The notes under the pieces: generated by a model
Seen by the model: the letters and a program-made list of their open reading frames with translations, nothing else
What the model was told of the DNA's origin: nothing
Databases searched by the model: none
Position numbers and translations under genes: made by a program
In this document: positions 15,403 through 25,100 of the stretch, in pieces
Layout of the letters: each line of letters starts with the position of its first letter
How positions within the stretch are numbered: the first letter of the stretch is position 1
Assembly (NCBI RefSeq): GCF_018325905.1
Contig: NZ_AP021901.1
Coordinates: 1,984,001-2,048,000 of the forward strand
Direction: 5' to 3'
Length of the DNA: 64,000 bases
DNA from: Pseudomonas sp. St316
GTDB taxonomy: Bacteria; Pseudomonadota; Gammaproteobacteria; Pseudomonadales; Pseudomonadaceae

Positions 15403-16632
15403 GTGTACAGCAACCATCACGCCAAGCGACTGGTATCCCTCAAAGGGGAAATCATAAAGATCAATGCAGACATCCAGAATCTGCGTGCCGACCTCGAATG
15501 GTTCGAGCGATTCGACCAGGAGAGCAACCATAGCAGGCTCGCTCAGTTGCAACGGGAAACTCTCGCCGCGCGGGAGCAGCTTGCAAGGGTGGAACAGAGC
15601 ATCAAGGCCAGCCGCGCTGAGCTGAACAGCGCCAAGGGCGTTGCCGAGGCGGGCTGGTCGCCGTTGCACTGGTTTTCCAGTGAACGGCGCGTGGCTGAGC
15701 GCCAGGTCAGCACCCTGCAGGAGCGGCTGTCGCAGTTCAAGAGTCGGCTAGAGGGCTTGGTATCCGGCCTCGGCGAAAGCCAGCGGGAGGAGCTGTGCCT
15801 GAGCGCCAATTCGCGGCGTTACCGGGGCTTCGATTCATTGCAGGCCAAGGCCACCATCACGCAACTGGACAACGACGTGCAACGCCTGCAGGGCGTCGCC
15901 GACGAAGTCAGAAAGGCCAGCGCCCACTGGGAGGCTGTGGCCGGAGAGGTGTATCGCAATTGGAAAACTACTCATGACCAGTTGCGGGCGACGGAGCGGG
16001 ACATCATCGATGCCCAGTGCTTCATCAACCAGTTGGACAACGCGCAAAGCCCATTCGATAGAAAGATGGTCCATGACGATTGCGAAGCTCGTTTTGGTGC
16101 CGGGCAGCGCGGTCCGGATAGAGTGTTGAAGGACCGGCAATTCCACCAGCGCAAACTGGAACGGGAAGAGGAAAAACGCAAGCGGCGCCTGCGCGACACC
16201 ATTCGCCTGCTAGAAAACGAAATCCGCAACTTGGTGGTAGATGGCAATAATCTTTGCTACCTGAACGAAGCGGGCGGAAAACGGCGCTTCATCGGTCTGG
16301 AGGTGCTCAAGACACTTGTGCCTCACCTGGCTGCGACTTATGGCGTGACCTTGGTCTTTGATCCGGGCATCCGCCGCCAGCTCGATATGAGCGACAACGC
16401 ACTCCAAGCGATGTTTCCGCAGGCCCGGGTACTGGTTATGCCGCCCACCCTCACCGCCGACCATCCGGTGCTGGTCGCCGCGGAGTTCGATGTCGAGACC
16501 TATGTGATCAGCAACGACCACTACAGCGATTACCCGGACATGGCTGCGGTCCGAGAGGATCGGGTACTGCATACAGTGGTCCATCGCGACTCCGTGCAGA
16601 TCCCGCAACTGCAGGTATTGCAGCCTTACTGA
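15403..16632 (+). CDS. Coiled-coil protein with C-terminal NYN/PIN-like ribonuclease domain
   Basis: This 409-residue protein begins at GTG 15403 (GGAGCGAG upstream). Residues ~1-270 are heptad-like coiled coil (KGEIIKINADIQNLRADLEWF, LARVEQSIKASRAELNSA, RKLEREEEKRKRRLRDTIRLLENE). From ~275 a NYN/Zc3h12a-like PIN fold begins: NLVVDGNNLCYL with the first catalytic Asp, then VTLVFDPGIRR, VLVMPPTLTADHP and VETYVISNDHYSDYPD with the later acidic residues. PIN/NYN domains cut RNA using metal ions, and the needed Asp residues are present. The stop overlaps the radical SAM start (TGATG). A long coiled coil joined to a nuclease suggests an oligomeric RNA-cleaving effector, which is inference. Confidence 0.75.
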   Translation: MYSNHHAKRLVSLKGEIIKINADIQNLRADLEWFERFDQESNHSRLAQLQRETLAAREQLARVEQSIKASRAELNSAKGVAEAGWSPLHWFSSERRVAERQVSTLQERLSQFKSRLEGLVSGLGESQREELCLSANSRRYRGFDSLQAKATITQLDNDVQRLQGVADEVRKASAHWEAVAGEVYRNWKTTHDQLRATERDIIDAQCFINQLDNAQSPFDRKMVHDDCEARFGAGQRGPDRVLKDRQFHQRKLEREEEKRKRRLRDTIRLLENEIRNLVVDGNNLCYLNEAGGKRRFIGLEVLKTLVPHLAATYGVTLVFDPGIRRQLDMSDNALQAMFPQARVLVMPPTLTADHPVLVAAEFDVETYVISNDHYSDYPDMAAVREDRVLHTVVHRDSVQIPQLQVLQPY

Positions 16633-17741
16633 TGCCCCACGTGACCGGTGCCTACCGGTCATGTGCAACCCACGCCTGTGCGCTTGTACAGGCTAGCAAC
16701 GAGTCAAGAAAGATGGATCTGAAAGGCCACCTGCTGTACATCGATATCACCCAAATCTGCGGCATCGGTTGCACGTTCTGCATGTACGCCGACAAGCACA
16801 AGACGGGGATGAGCATGGAGTTATCGAGCCTCGCCCGGGAGAACCTGACGGCGCTGATCAACGCCCCCGACGTCAAGCGCATCTCCATCAGCGGAGAGGG
16901 CGAACCCCTCAACAACGCCAGGGTCTTCCACGAGATTCTCGAGCTTTCCCAAGGCGGCAAGCGTTTCGAGTTCATCACAAGCGGCTTCTTTCCCCACGAG
17001 AAGATGGCGGAGTTCTATGACACCACCAATCGCATCGTGGTCAGCCGCGGCGACACCTGCAATATCCGCCTGAGCTCGGATAGCCACCATATCGACAAGG
17101 TGAAATGGCGGGCTCATGGCTTCAGTCTGGATTACCTGCGACGAAACAGACCGGCCGGGCTGAGCTTCTCGTTCCGCTCGATCGACACTGATCGGGAGTT
17201 CACCCGCGACTACTTACGGGAGGAACTGGCGCGCTGGGGCCTCGACGCCGAGATAGTCCCGGGCAACGCCCTGGAAGATACGCTGGTGGTCGGCGAGGAA
17301 CGGTTCGGTATCGACTACAAGAACCTTGTCCACCCGGCGGCCGACACGCCACCAGGTTACCTGGACCTGCATGGCTACATCGACGCGATCGAAGCCCGGG
17401 TCAACAAGCGCTTCACCCTCGGCAGCCTCAACCCGCCTCCCCACGCCAACGGCATCGACCTGACGGTGAAACCTAATGGTGACGTCTATCTGTACGGCAT
17501 CGAGCACCAGCGCCTGGGCAATATCCACTTTGACCGGATTTGCTGGGAGCGACTGGCCAGCCATGTACGCGACACGCCCCTGGTCCGCGCCCTTTACAGC
17601 CAACCGCTGAGGGACCTGCTGGCGCGTCTCGACGACCTCGAACTGGTGCACAAGATCCTGCGCAAGGCGAATAACCCCTACTGGCTGGTCAAGGAACTGG
17701 CTAATCACGATGGTCTGTTAGAACGAATGGTGCCGGCATGA
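16632..17741 (+). CDS. Radical SAM enzyme of the island cassette
   Basis: This 369-residue protein has the [4Fe-4S]-binding CX3CX2C motif as CGIGCTFC (C43, C47, C50) at the end of beta-1 (LLYIDITQI), then SISGEGEPLNN as the SAM-binding GGE-like motif and a C-terminal helical region. Radical SAM enzymes cleave SAM to a 5'-deoxyadenosyl radical. The substrate is unknown, but the neighbouring PHP phosphoesterase, phosphoribosyltransferase-like protein and glycosyltransferase suggest a nucleotide- or sugar-linked small molecule. It begins at the ATG in the TGATG overlap with the NYN gene; a second start at 16716 (MDLKGH) is possible. It overlaps the PHP gene by 4 bases. Confidence 0.8.
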   Translation: MPHVTGAYRSCATHACALVQASNESRKMDLKGHLLYIDITQICGIGCTFCMYADKHKTGMSMELSSLARENLTALINAPDVKRISISGEGEPLNNARVFHEILELSQGGKRFEFITSGFFPHEKMAEFYDTTNRIVVSRGDTCNIRLSSDSHHIDKVKWRAHGFSLDYLRRNRPAGLSFSFRSIDTDREFTRDYLREELARWGLDAEIVPGNALEDTLVVGEERFGIDYKNLVHPAADTPPGYLDLHGYIDAIEARVNKRFTLGSLNPPPHANGIDLTVKPNGDVYLYGIEHQRLGNIHFDRICWERLASHVRDTPLVRALYSQPLRDLLARLDDLELVHKILRKANNPYWLVKELANHDGLLERMVPA

Positions 17742-18592
17742 TCGACTCCCACAGCCATACCTTTTATTCCAAGCATGCCGTCGGTACGGTGGATGAGTTG
17801 GTGCGGGCGTCAATCGCGGCCGGAGTGAAGATCCTCACCATCACCGACCACGCGCCGTTCCCGGTGGACAGCGACAATCGCCTGTTGGAGGCGGAACTGG
17901 AGCGCTATTTCGCCGATATTGAGCGGGCACGACAGGAGCACCAGGGGCAGATCAAGATCCTGCGCGGACTGGAGTTCGACTACATGCCGGGTGTGGATGC
18001 CTACAACCGCGAGATGCTGGCCCGGTACGAGCTGGATTTCGCCATCGGCTCGATCCACTACGTCGAGTTGCCGGGCGAGACCATGGCTAAGGTTTGGGAG
18101 TTGGCCCGGTTGTCCGCCCCGGCCTTTCTCGACCGTTATTTCGCCCATCTGCAAGCCTTGCTGGAGTGCGGGCTGTTCGACGCAGTCGGGCACGCCGACA
18201 CGCTGCTGCGCGGCGTGGCGGAAGACGTAGTGCTGCGCCGGATGGAACCGCTGCTGCCGCTGTTCGCCCGCAATGGTGTGGCCTACGAACTGAATGCCTC
18301 GGGCATTCGCAAGTCGAGCCTGTTGCCCGGTTCGACTCGTGAGGTTCAGGGTGTCTGGAGCTATCCATCACGCACCCTGCTGCCCCAACTGATCGCCCAC
18401 GGCGCGGCCTTCACCATAGGTTCAGACGCCCACGATCCGCTGGACGCGGGGGCAGGTATCCGCACTTTGGTCGACGAACTGCAACCGCTGGGCCTGGACC
18501 GGATCAGCTACTTCGAAGGGCGTCGACGCATCGACATGCCCCTAGACTTCTTCAGCCTGTCGTCCGGCACCGATACAAGGATTGTCCCGTGA
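17738..18592 (+). CDS. PHP-domain metal-dependent phosphoesterase (HisK-like)
   Basis: This 284-residue protein has the metal-binding pattern of PHP phosphoesterases: DSHSHTFYS (H5, H7), TITDHAPF (D37, H38), ILRGLEFDY with a Glu, GSIHYVE, DAVGHAD and GSDAHDPLDAG. The closest known group is histidinol-phosphate phosphatase (HisK), but it sits in a cassette far from histidine genes. It probably removes phosphate from a product of this pathway. It starts in the ATGA overlap with the radical SAM gene and overlaps the following gene by 4 bases, so the genes form one operon. Confidence 0.8.
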   Translation: MIDSHSHTFYSKHAVGTVDELVRASIAAGVKILTITDHAPFPVDSDNRLLEAELERYFADIERARQEHQGQIKILRGLEFDYMPGVDAYNREMLARYELDFAIGSIHYVELPGETMAKVWELARLSAPAFLDRYFAHLQALLECGLFDAVGHADTLLRGVAEDVVLRRMEPLLPLFARNGVAYELNASGIRKSSLLPGSTREVQGVWSYPSRTLLPQLIAHGAAFTIGSDAHDPLDAGAGIRTLVDELQPLGLDRISYFEGRRRIDMPLDFFSLSSGTDTRIVP

Positions 18593-19722
18593 ACTCCCGA
18601 TCGATTGACTGGAAACTACTCGCCAAGGCGCCTGTCGACGAACAGCTGGCGCGCTTTCGCGAGGCCGTGGCCCGGCCGCAGGCGGAGGACGTAAAAGGAG
18701 GTCTGCGCGCATTCGCTTGCGGCTTGCTTGCGCAAGACCTGATCGATATGGACAGCTATGTCGCGGTGCTCGGTGGTCATGCCCTGAACTGTCTGACGCC
18801 CGACTGCACCAACGGATTCCGCGACATGAGCAATGGCGCAAGCGCCTCCGCGCTGACATCCATCTACAGCCGTGCCAAGTACGGCAGCCAGAAGGACATC
18901 CGTTTTCTAGCCGGCCTGGTGATCAACTATCTGGAGCGGCAGCTGGATGACCCGGCATCGCACTGGGCACGGCTGTTCACCAGCGCGCGGGAGCTCAACG
19001 ACAATGTGGTGCTGATGACCACTGGCTGGCGCAACGTGCCTTCGACGGCCAACGTGCTCTACGACATCGTGGTTGAGGAGATAAACATCAAGCTCGCCCA
19101 TATGGGCCTCCCCACCCTGATCAACGTCAAGCTGCCGCGCATCGCCCCTCCTTGCGAGAACTACGCGAGCCTGAGTGCTGAAGAACGCGAGCGGGTCAAT
19201 CTTGTCCAGGACCATGTGATACCCGCGGAGAACTTCTATCGCTGGAGCGGTGTGCACGTCATCTTCGGCGACGATGTACTGGTGACGGGGTCGACTGCCG
19301 ACAAGGTGTTGCGTGAGTCCCTGCTAGCCGGTGCCCGCTCGTTCCAGGCGATCTACCCGGTTGCCATCGATCCGCGGGTCGCCCTGGCGGATGCCACCGT
19401 CGAGGAGCGCCTGAACATGGTGGAAATCAGCCATCAGCTGGACGACACATTGGCCAAACTGCTTGGGGCCGCGGATTACCAACCGATCCTGCGCACGTTG
19501 CGTCTACTGTTTTCGACGGACAACTACCAAGCCTTGCCGGCATTCCTGGCGCGGGTGCCGGCGGCCAATTGGTTGCGGCTGTACAAGGCGGCCCTGGGAA
19601 ACGAGTTCCTGCGCCAGGCCGAATGCATACCCTCGCTGACGCTGCTGCGGCATTACCTGGAGAACCTCGGGCTGCTGGGCAGTAGCGGCGTGACGGCAGA
19701 GAGGGCCCCGTTGTGCGTGTGA
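18589..19722 (+). CDS. Phosphoribosyltransferase-like protein
   Basis: In this 377-residue protein the central part (~215-265) carries a PRPP-loop-like motif, HVIFGDDVLVTGSTADKVLRE, with the paired acidic residues and TGST loop seen in type I phosphoribosyltransferases; before it stand VVLMTTGWRNVPSTANVLYD and a predicted alpha/beta core. Proteins of this type occur in Ter-type stress and nucleotide-metabolism clusters. It may attach or remove a phosphoribosyl group on a base-like molecule. The last ~100 residues are helical. It overlaps both neighbours (4 bases before, 10 bases after), strong evidence for joint translation. The exact subfamily is uncertain. Confidence 0.65.
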   Translation: MNSRSIDWKLLAKAPVDEQLARFREAVARPQAEDVKGGLRAFACGLLAQDLIDMDSYVAVLGGHALNCLTPDCTNGFRDMSNGASASALTSIYSRAKYGSQKDIRFLAGLVINYLERQLDDPASHWARLFTSARELNDNVVLMTTGWRNVPSTANVLYDIVVEEINIKLAHMGLPTLINVKLPRIAPPCENYASLSAEERERVNLVQDHVIPAENFYRWSGVHVIFGDDVLVTGSTADKVLRESLLAGARSFQAIYPVAIDPRVALADATVEERLNMVEISHQLDDTLAKLLGAADYQPILRTLRLLFSTDNYQALPAFLARVPAANWLRLYKAALGNEFLRQAECIPSLTLLRHYLENLGLLGSSGVTAERAPLCV

Positions 19723-20495
19723 ACTACGTGAGCTACTGGGAAACGGCGGCGGGGCAGTGCATGCCGCCGTGGATCGCCTTGGCTCTGGTCTCCATGCAGC
19801 GTGCGCTGGGGGATCATTTCACCCTGCTAACCCCGGACAGCCTGGAGCATTGCATAGATGCTTCTATCCTCGGCAAGGATTGGCGCTTCGAGCCGCTTAC
19901 CTTCAGCATGGACAAGGGGATCGAGGCGATCGTCGCCAGGAGCGACTTCATCCGCATGGCTTACGTTCATCGCCATGGCGGGGCCTGGATCGACGCGGAC
20001 AGCATCCTGCTGCGCGACCCGACCTCCCTGTTGTTCCCGACGGGACTCGACGAGCGACTGCACTGGCACAGCGAATGCCTGTTCGCCTCACTGCCGGGAA
20101 ACGCCGATCTCGCTGAGGCACTGGCGACCGGGCTCGCGGTCGAGACACATGCCTGGGGCAACCCGGGAGGGATCAAGGAGCTTGTCGCCAGGTCGCCGCA
20201 TCAGCTGGTGCCAATTTCGCCCTCGGTATGCGACCCGGGTTATCGACCGGTTTACAACTTCGACAGTTGCGCGGTGATGAGGCGCACGGACATTGCAGTG
20301 AGTGATTTCCTGCTCCATGACGTAAGCCTGCTGAAGCTGTACAACACCTGGTTCAAGCGGACAGTGACACGCGACGAGTCGGTGGCGGAATTCCTTGACG
20401 AGGGTACCCTGCTGTCACGCATCTTCCTGCATATCCAACCCGATCGTGGCTATTGGCTGGGGGAGAGTGAGCGCTTGATCGAACGCTGCGGCTGA
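19713..20495 (+). CDS. Glycosyltransferase with DXD motif (GT32/capsular type)
   Basis: This 260-residue protein starts at GTG 19713, 10 bases inside the previous gene. It shows the sugar-transferase pattern of OCH1/GT32-like enzymes: SDFIRMAYVHRHGGAWIDADSILLRDP, with DAD (94-96) as the metal-binding DXD, then HSECLFASLPGNADLAEALATG and a later NPGGIKELVA. It probably transfers a sugar from a nucleotide-sugar. No signal peptide or membrane segment is visible, so it acts in the cytoplasm. Its 3' end faces the minus-strand GT9 fusion gene 6 bases away. Confidence 0.75.
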   Translation: MRVNYVSYWETAAGQCMPPWIALALVSMQRALGDHFTLLTPDSLEHCIDASILGKDWRFEPLTFSMDKGIEAIVARSDFIRMAYVHRHGGAWIDADSILLRDPTSLLFPTGLDERLHWHSECLFASLPGNADLAEALATGLAVETHAWGNPGGIKELVARSPHQLVPISPSVCDPGYRPVYNFDSCAVMRRTDIAVSDFLLHDVSLLKLYNTWFKRTVTRDESVAEFLDEGTLLSRIFLHIQPDRGYWLGESERLIERCG

Positions 20496-20501
20496 GGGTG
20501 T

Positions 20502-21968
20502 TCAGGCCAGTTCCACCGCATGCGCCGGCAGGTGCACGCGGCAACGTTGGGCCCCGTTTAGCTCCAGGCGAGTCGCGATCACCTCGTGCACCGTCGGGGT
20601 CTGCCGGTGTGGCGAGCCGTGGGCGACGTACAGCCAGGCCGGCACGCGGTGGGCAAGGTGGTCGAATTCCAGCTCGATGCGCAGCAAGTCGAACACCTCA
20701 CTGGTACGTCCGCTCGGTGTCCAAGCCAGCGGAGCGCTGCGGTGATGAGGATGGATCAAACGCAGCGGTCGTGACAGTTGCAGGTTCAGCGTGCCCGGAT
20801 GGCAATCGGCGACTTCAGGAAAAGACTGGCTGATCAAGGGCAGCTGGCGGGCCAGCGTGCCATTGGCCACGCCCAGGCCTGAAACGATATGCGCATCCAC
20901 TGCGAGGGCCGCATCGATCGACTCTTGGAGCAGTTCGGTGACGGGTTGAATCACGTCGACATCAGTGAATTCGTTCAAGTTTTTCCTGCCGGTATGCGGG
21001 TACTGACGTGGTTCCTGGCGGCTGAAGACAACCCGGGTACGGGGGGAAAGCGGCGGCAGCCAGGGATTGAAAAAGTTACTGGCTGGATAGATCGCGACCA
21101 ATGCCGCTTTAAGTCCGACGGCCATATGGACAATGGCGGTATCGACGCTGACAACCACCCCGGCCCGCTGGATGGCACCCGCGACCGCGCGGGGCGTATC
21201 CAGTTCGAACAGTGTCCGGACGTTGCTGCGGGCGATGGCGTGCTCGAGTTGCAGTGCCTCGGCACGGCTGGCGGGACTGCACAGAATGCCAATATGGTGC
21301 TGCGGCCAGGCATCCGCCAGTGCACGGACCAGCGAGAGCGCTCTGGCGAACCCAAGGCTTTTGTCAGGTCGGCTGGCATAGGGATTGACCAGGATGTGCG
21401 CGACGGTGTTGCCGTCCTGTCGTTCGGGAAGCGGGACGATATAGTCGCGGTTGATCCGGGTCGCCCCGAGATCGAGCAGGACCCGGGCGTAGCGCTCGAC
21501 CACGTTAAGCTGGGCGGTGGCTTCACCCAGTTTGCCGCTGACGCAGTGTAAAGCATCGTCCAGCGAGTAAACCCGGGCAGGTTTAAGCAAGCGGATGAAC
21601 AGTATCTCGAGGGGCTGGATACGGCCAACTAGGTGGACCAACACATCTACCGATCCCAATTCGCGTACCAGTTGGCCCATCCCGGTCAACGTGGATGGGC
21701 AAGTGACGGGGATGACCCGGTCGACGCCGAAGTCGAGCCGATGCAGGGCGACCAGCTCCGGTACGGTGAGCACAGTGAGCCGGGCACCGAGCTTCTGCGC
21801 TTCGCGAAAGAAGAATGAAGAAACGATCGCGTCGCCCAGTTTGGCGTCCCAGCGGGGAAGCACGATATGCAGGGGTTGGGCAAGGTCGCGACGTGCCAGC
21901 TGGCGGTCCACCAGGCAACGCATCAACAGACGTGCCATAGACTTCCGATGGTTTTGCAAAATCGGCAT
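20502..21968 (-). CDS. GT9 (heptosyltransferase-like) protein fused to a CTP-riboflavin-kinase-like domain
   Basis: This is a 488-residue two-domain protein. Residues ~30-335 are a GT9/heptosyltransferase-like GT-B fold: PLHIVLPRWDAKLGDAIVSS, VDVLVHLVGR, HILVNPYASRPDKSL, GILCSPASRAEAL and VVVSVDTAIVHMAVGLKAALVAIYP. Residues ~355-488 match archaeal CTP-dependent riboflavin kinases (DUF120): HIVSGLGVANG, CHPGTLNLQLSRPL, a late THEVIATR-like stretch (VHEVIATRLELNGAQ). The fusion is unusual for a bacterium. The gene is convergent with the cassette (6-base gap) and so probably has its own promoter near 21970, yet it fits the cassette's nucleotide/sugar theme. The RFK-like assignment is by pattern only and needs a structure or profile check. 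Confidence 0.7.
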   Translation of the reverse strand: MPILQNHRKSMARLLMRCLVDRQLARRDLAQPLHIVLPRWDAKLGDAIVSSFFFREAQKLGARLTVLTVPELVALHRLDFGVDRVIPVTCPSTLTGMGQLVRELGSVDVLVHLVGRIQPLEILFIRLLKPARVYSLDDALHCVSGKLGEATAQLNVVERYARVLLDLGATRINRDYIVPLPERQDGNTVAHILVNPYASRPDKSLGFARALSLVRALADAWPQHHIGILCSPASRAEALQLEHAIARSNVRTLFELDTPRAVAGAIQRAGVVVSVDTAIVHMAVGLKAALVAIYPASNFFNPWLPPLSPRTRVVFSRQEPRQYPHTGRKNLNEFTDVDVIQPVTELLQESIDAALAVDAHIVSGLGVANGTLARQLPLISQSFPEVADCHPGTLNLQLSRPLRLIHPHHRSAPLAWTPSGRTSEVFDLLRIELEFDHLAHRVPAWLYVAHGSPHRQTPTVHEVIATRLELNGAQRCRVHLPAHAVELA

Positions 21969-22150
21969 CAGCTCACACTTTCGGGAATAGCTGGCGATGA
22001 TATCTATGGCATGGGGCCGTTGCCAGTACTGGCCTAAGACGCGTGAAATATGCCGATGAGGCAGGGCTTTGCGCTCTTATCTCGGCCACTCGCAAAGTCG
22101 ATACCTACCGACGAAAGCGGCCACGCTTTCGCCTCTGCCTTCGCACTTCA

Positions 22151-25100
22151 TTATTCAAAACTCAACATTACAGATGAGGGAGCTTTTTCACCGAACAGCT
22201 TCTCTTGGCGCTTTTTCTGGACCTTAATTGCTCTGTTGCTGATCTCCCGACTTATCGTCGGCATAAAGGCCGTGAAGATGGCTGTTGGTGCTATCGAGGC
22301 TTCGGACCATATGTCAAAACGGCCATCGACGATCTTCATAAACAGAATGGACGCGCTCCAGAAATCCTCCTGCCGTTGGGCATTTAGCATCTTTTCATAC
22401 CAAGTCTTTGCCCAAAGATTCCTTGCATACGAATCGCTCGCAGTTGAGTGGGCCTTGCCAATGAAACCCTCGGTGCCGTCGAAGCGAGACAGAACCGCCT
22501 CAGCGTGGACGCTATCGTCGCAAAAGCCTGCAATCATGAGCGCAAGTGCTGTCTCGTACGGCCGGTCCGTGGCAAGAAGTTCATCAATATAGGTCTGTAG
22601 AATTGCCACCTTTCCGCAGAGATGGGCTGCGATGACCTCGCGCGCGATGTCGCTGTCGCTTTGCGGTGTTCGTAGGCGCCTTTTGCATATGTCCACCATC
22701 GCCGCGTTAGCAGTGTTGCTCCATAGGACAATGGTCTCTACAGGGATTTTTGCAGCGCCGGTGACACGACGTATGGTCGGGCCCAATGCCAAAATTCGGG
22801 TAATGAACTCAGGTGCTAAGAGATTGCCGCTGGTGCCGAGTGCGACCGCTACCTGCAGGGCGACGTGGTGAAGATGACGGAGCTTTCGATCGGAGGTGGC
22901 GACCAACATCCGGAGCCAGCGCTGATCGCGATCAGCATCCTGTCCGATGATCGATTTGATGCCGTCGAACGTGAGGTCGGAGAGTATTAGGTCTGCTTCA
23001 ACAGCCGTAAGCTCACCGACAAAGCGTTCATAGGCATTGTTCATGCGGCGTTGGCGCTCGTCGAACTGTTCTTCCGTTTCCGAAAGCCGATTCATCTGGG
23101 ATGCGAAGTCGTTTTCCGATGGAGCCCGTTCCGCTAACGAAACTAGGGGAGGCGCGAGGTCGGACACTGTCGGCGCCCCAGCCTCAATCTCCGGCAACTC
23201 CACATCCCCCTCATAGTCCAATGCTTTCACAAGCGCGGCTTCGATGCGAGCGGCGATGGCATCATTCTGTTCGGCAGGTAGCGTTTCGGCGGCGAACCCG
23301 TAGTGGGACACGTTCATTCGATCAAGCGCGGACTCCGTCTCTATCAGGCCCGCTTCCAACGCTTTCAATATCGCGGTGGACCCGTGCCACTCCTCGAAGC
23401 TGCTGTCGCGCTTGTTCGGCTTTTCAGCGCTCCATCCACTATCTATGACTTCCTGTAGTAATGAGGTGTCACCGCTCGATGCGGCGAGGGCGAGCGCTTC
23501 ATGCCGGAGATTTTTTAGTGGAGATCGGATGAAGCCTTTGACAATACCGACAGCGCGCGGTGTGAGCGGCGATTTAGAATAGTGGATTGAGGCAAGAACC
23601 GCTGTCTGCGCATGCTGATTTCCGCTCTGCTGAACACCCTCCAGCACCTGTTCCACTTTTTCCGGTTTGGCGCTGCGCACGCATGAGAGCAGCTCCAGTA
23701 GGAGGGTCTCGCCCTGCATTTTTATGATCGCGTCGAGCTGCTCGTCGGCGGTAAAATGCGGCAATGCGATGATCGCGGAAAACTGTGCCGTAAGGAATTC
23801 GTCCCGATCGTCTTGCCCGTCTTTATGCGACGCGGTGCTAGCTACACTGGCCGAAAGGAAGCGCTGGGCAAGGTCTTTTGTGAGGGCCGCACTATGCCGT
23901 AAAAGCATCAATACGCCCTGAAGTCGCGCATGCCCGCTACGGCCGAGCACTTCGCTCGCGAGTGCTCGGTGCGTGTGTATCGCGTCAGCAGGTACGAAGC
24001 GTGCGACACCGGCCCGAGCGCCGCGGAAGTAATGTTCCTCTTGGGCCATTCCCCGGCTCATGGCAATTTTTTCTGGGTCAATCTGTCGATAGTTTTGGGC
24101 TGTCGCGATAACGTTCTCTGGTTCAACGGTATCGGGATTGCAGGGATCAACAGCGCTGTATTTTTCTTTTATAGACCAGCCTTCAAAGCGTTCTTGGTCG
24201 CGTGTGAGTTCACCGCGGATACGGGCCCCCTCTTCGGCGTCGCCGACATCCCCGGTGCCGTACAGGATGCCAACGCGTGTCCACGCCCCCACGCTGGACG
24301 AGTGTTCCGCCAGCAGCGCCTCCAATCCCTTCAGGATTGCTGATCGAGTCTCCTCCCAATCGGCGCGGTTGTAGTGAAGAAGCTGCTCGAATTCTGCATA
24401 GGGCACCGACGTTGATGAATTGAGTGCGGCAGAAAACCGCCAACGGACAAGATAGGTTGCGATCTCTTCTAGCGGCATACCAGCCAGAAGATAGAGAGCG
24501 AAGCGACTTATACCATCGAACCTAGGGTGCGGAGCGATTACGAGGTTCCTAGTCATGAAGGATCGCTCGGCTTCAGTGAGGGCAGCCTGACGTACTTGAA
24601 TGTTAGCCAAGACTTTATTGCGCTCTTCGTCAGTATGAGTGACAGATCCATGGCCCGACGTCCGGTGCATCCCTCGTTCTGGTGCAAGCGAATAGAAGGA
24701 AAGCCAACGCTTCGTAGATTCCAAAATGTGCTGCCAAATTCCCGGCTCGTCGCGCCGGTTGAGTAGCGCGTAAAGCAGCCACTCTTTGCTGGCGATGTGT
24801 TCTTGAGACAGGTATACATTTTCAGCGGCTTGCAGGAAAGCGAGCGGGGCCGATTTTGCTAGCACGGCGAAGGCGTCGGCCTGGCTGTTCGGAAGATTCT
24901 GCAGTGATACGAATTTTTCGATCAGCGCGGAGCGTATCTCGGGGCTCGTTTCATCTTCAAGGCAAGCGATCTGCGTTGCGAGCAAGATAACCTTGGCCGT
25001 TTCATCAAGTGCGCTGATCGGTTCCAGTATTGTCGCTAGCTTTTCTCGCGGGTCGCGTTCGTTGCGCAACTCGAGTTCGAGTTGGCCGACGAGGTAGAGC

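Noticed and set aside
17810..21551. Several 100-220-codon open frames on the opposite strands of the cassette genes
   Set aside because: All are antisense shadows of genes with recognisable catalytic motifs and overlapping start/stop codons.
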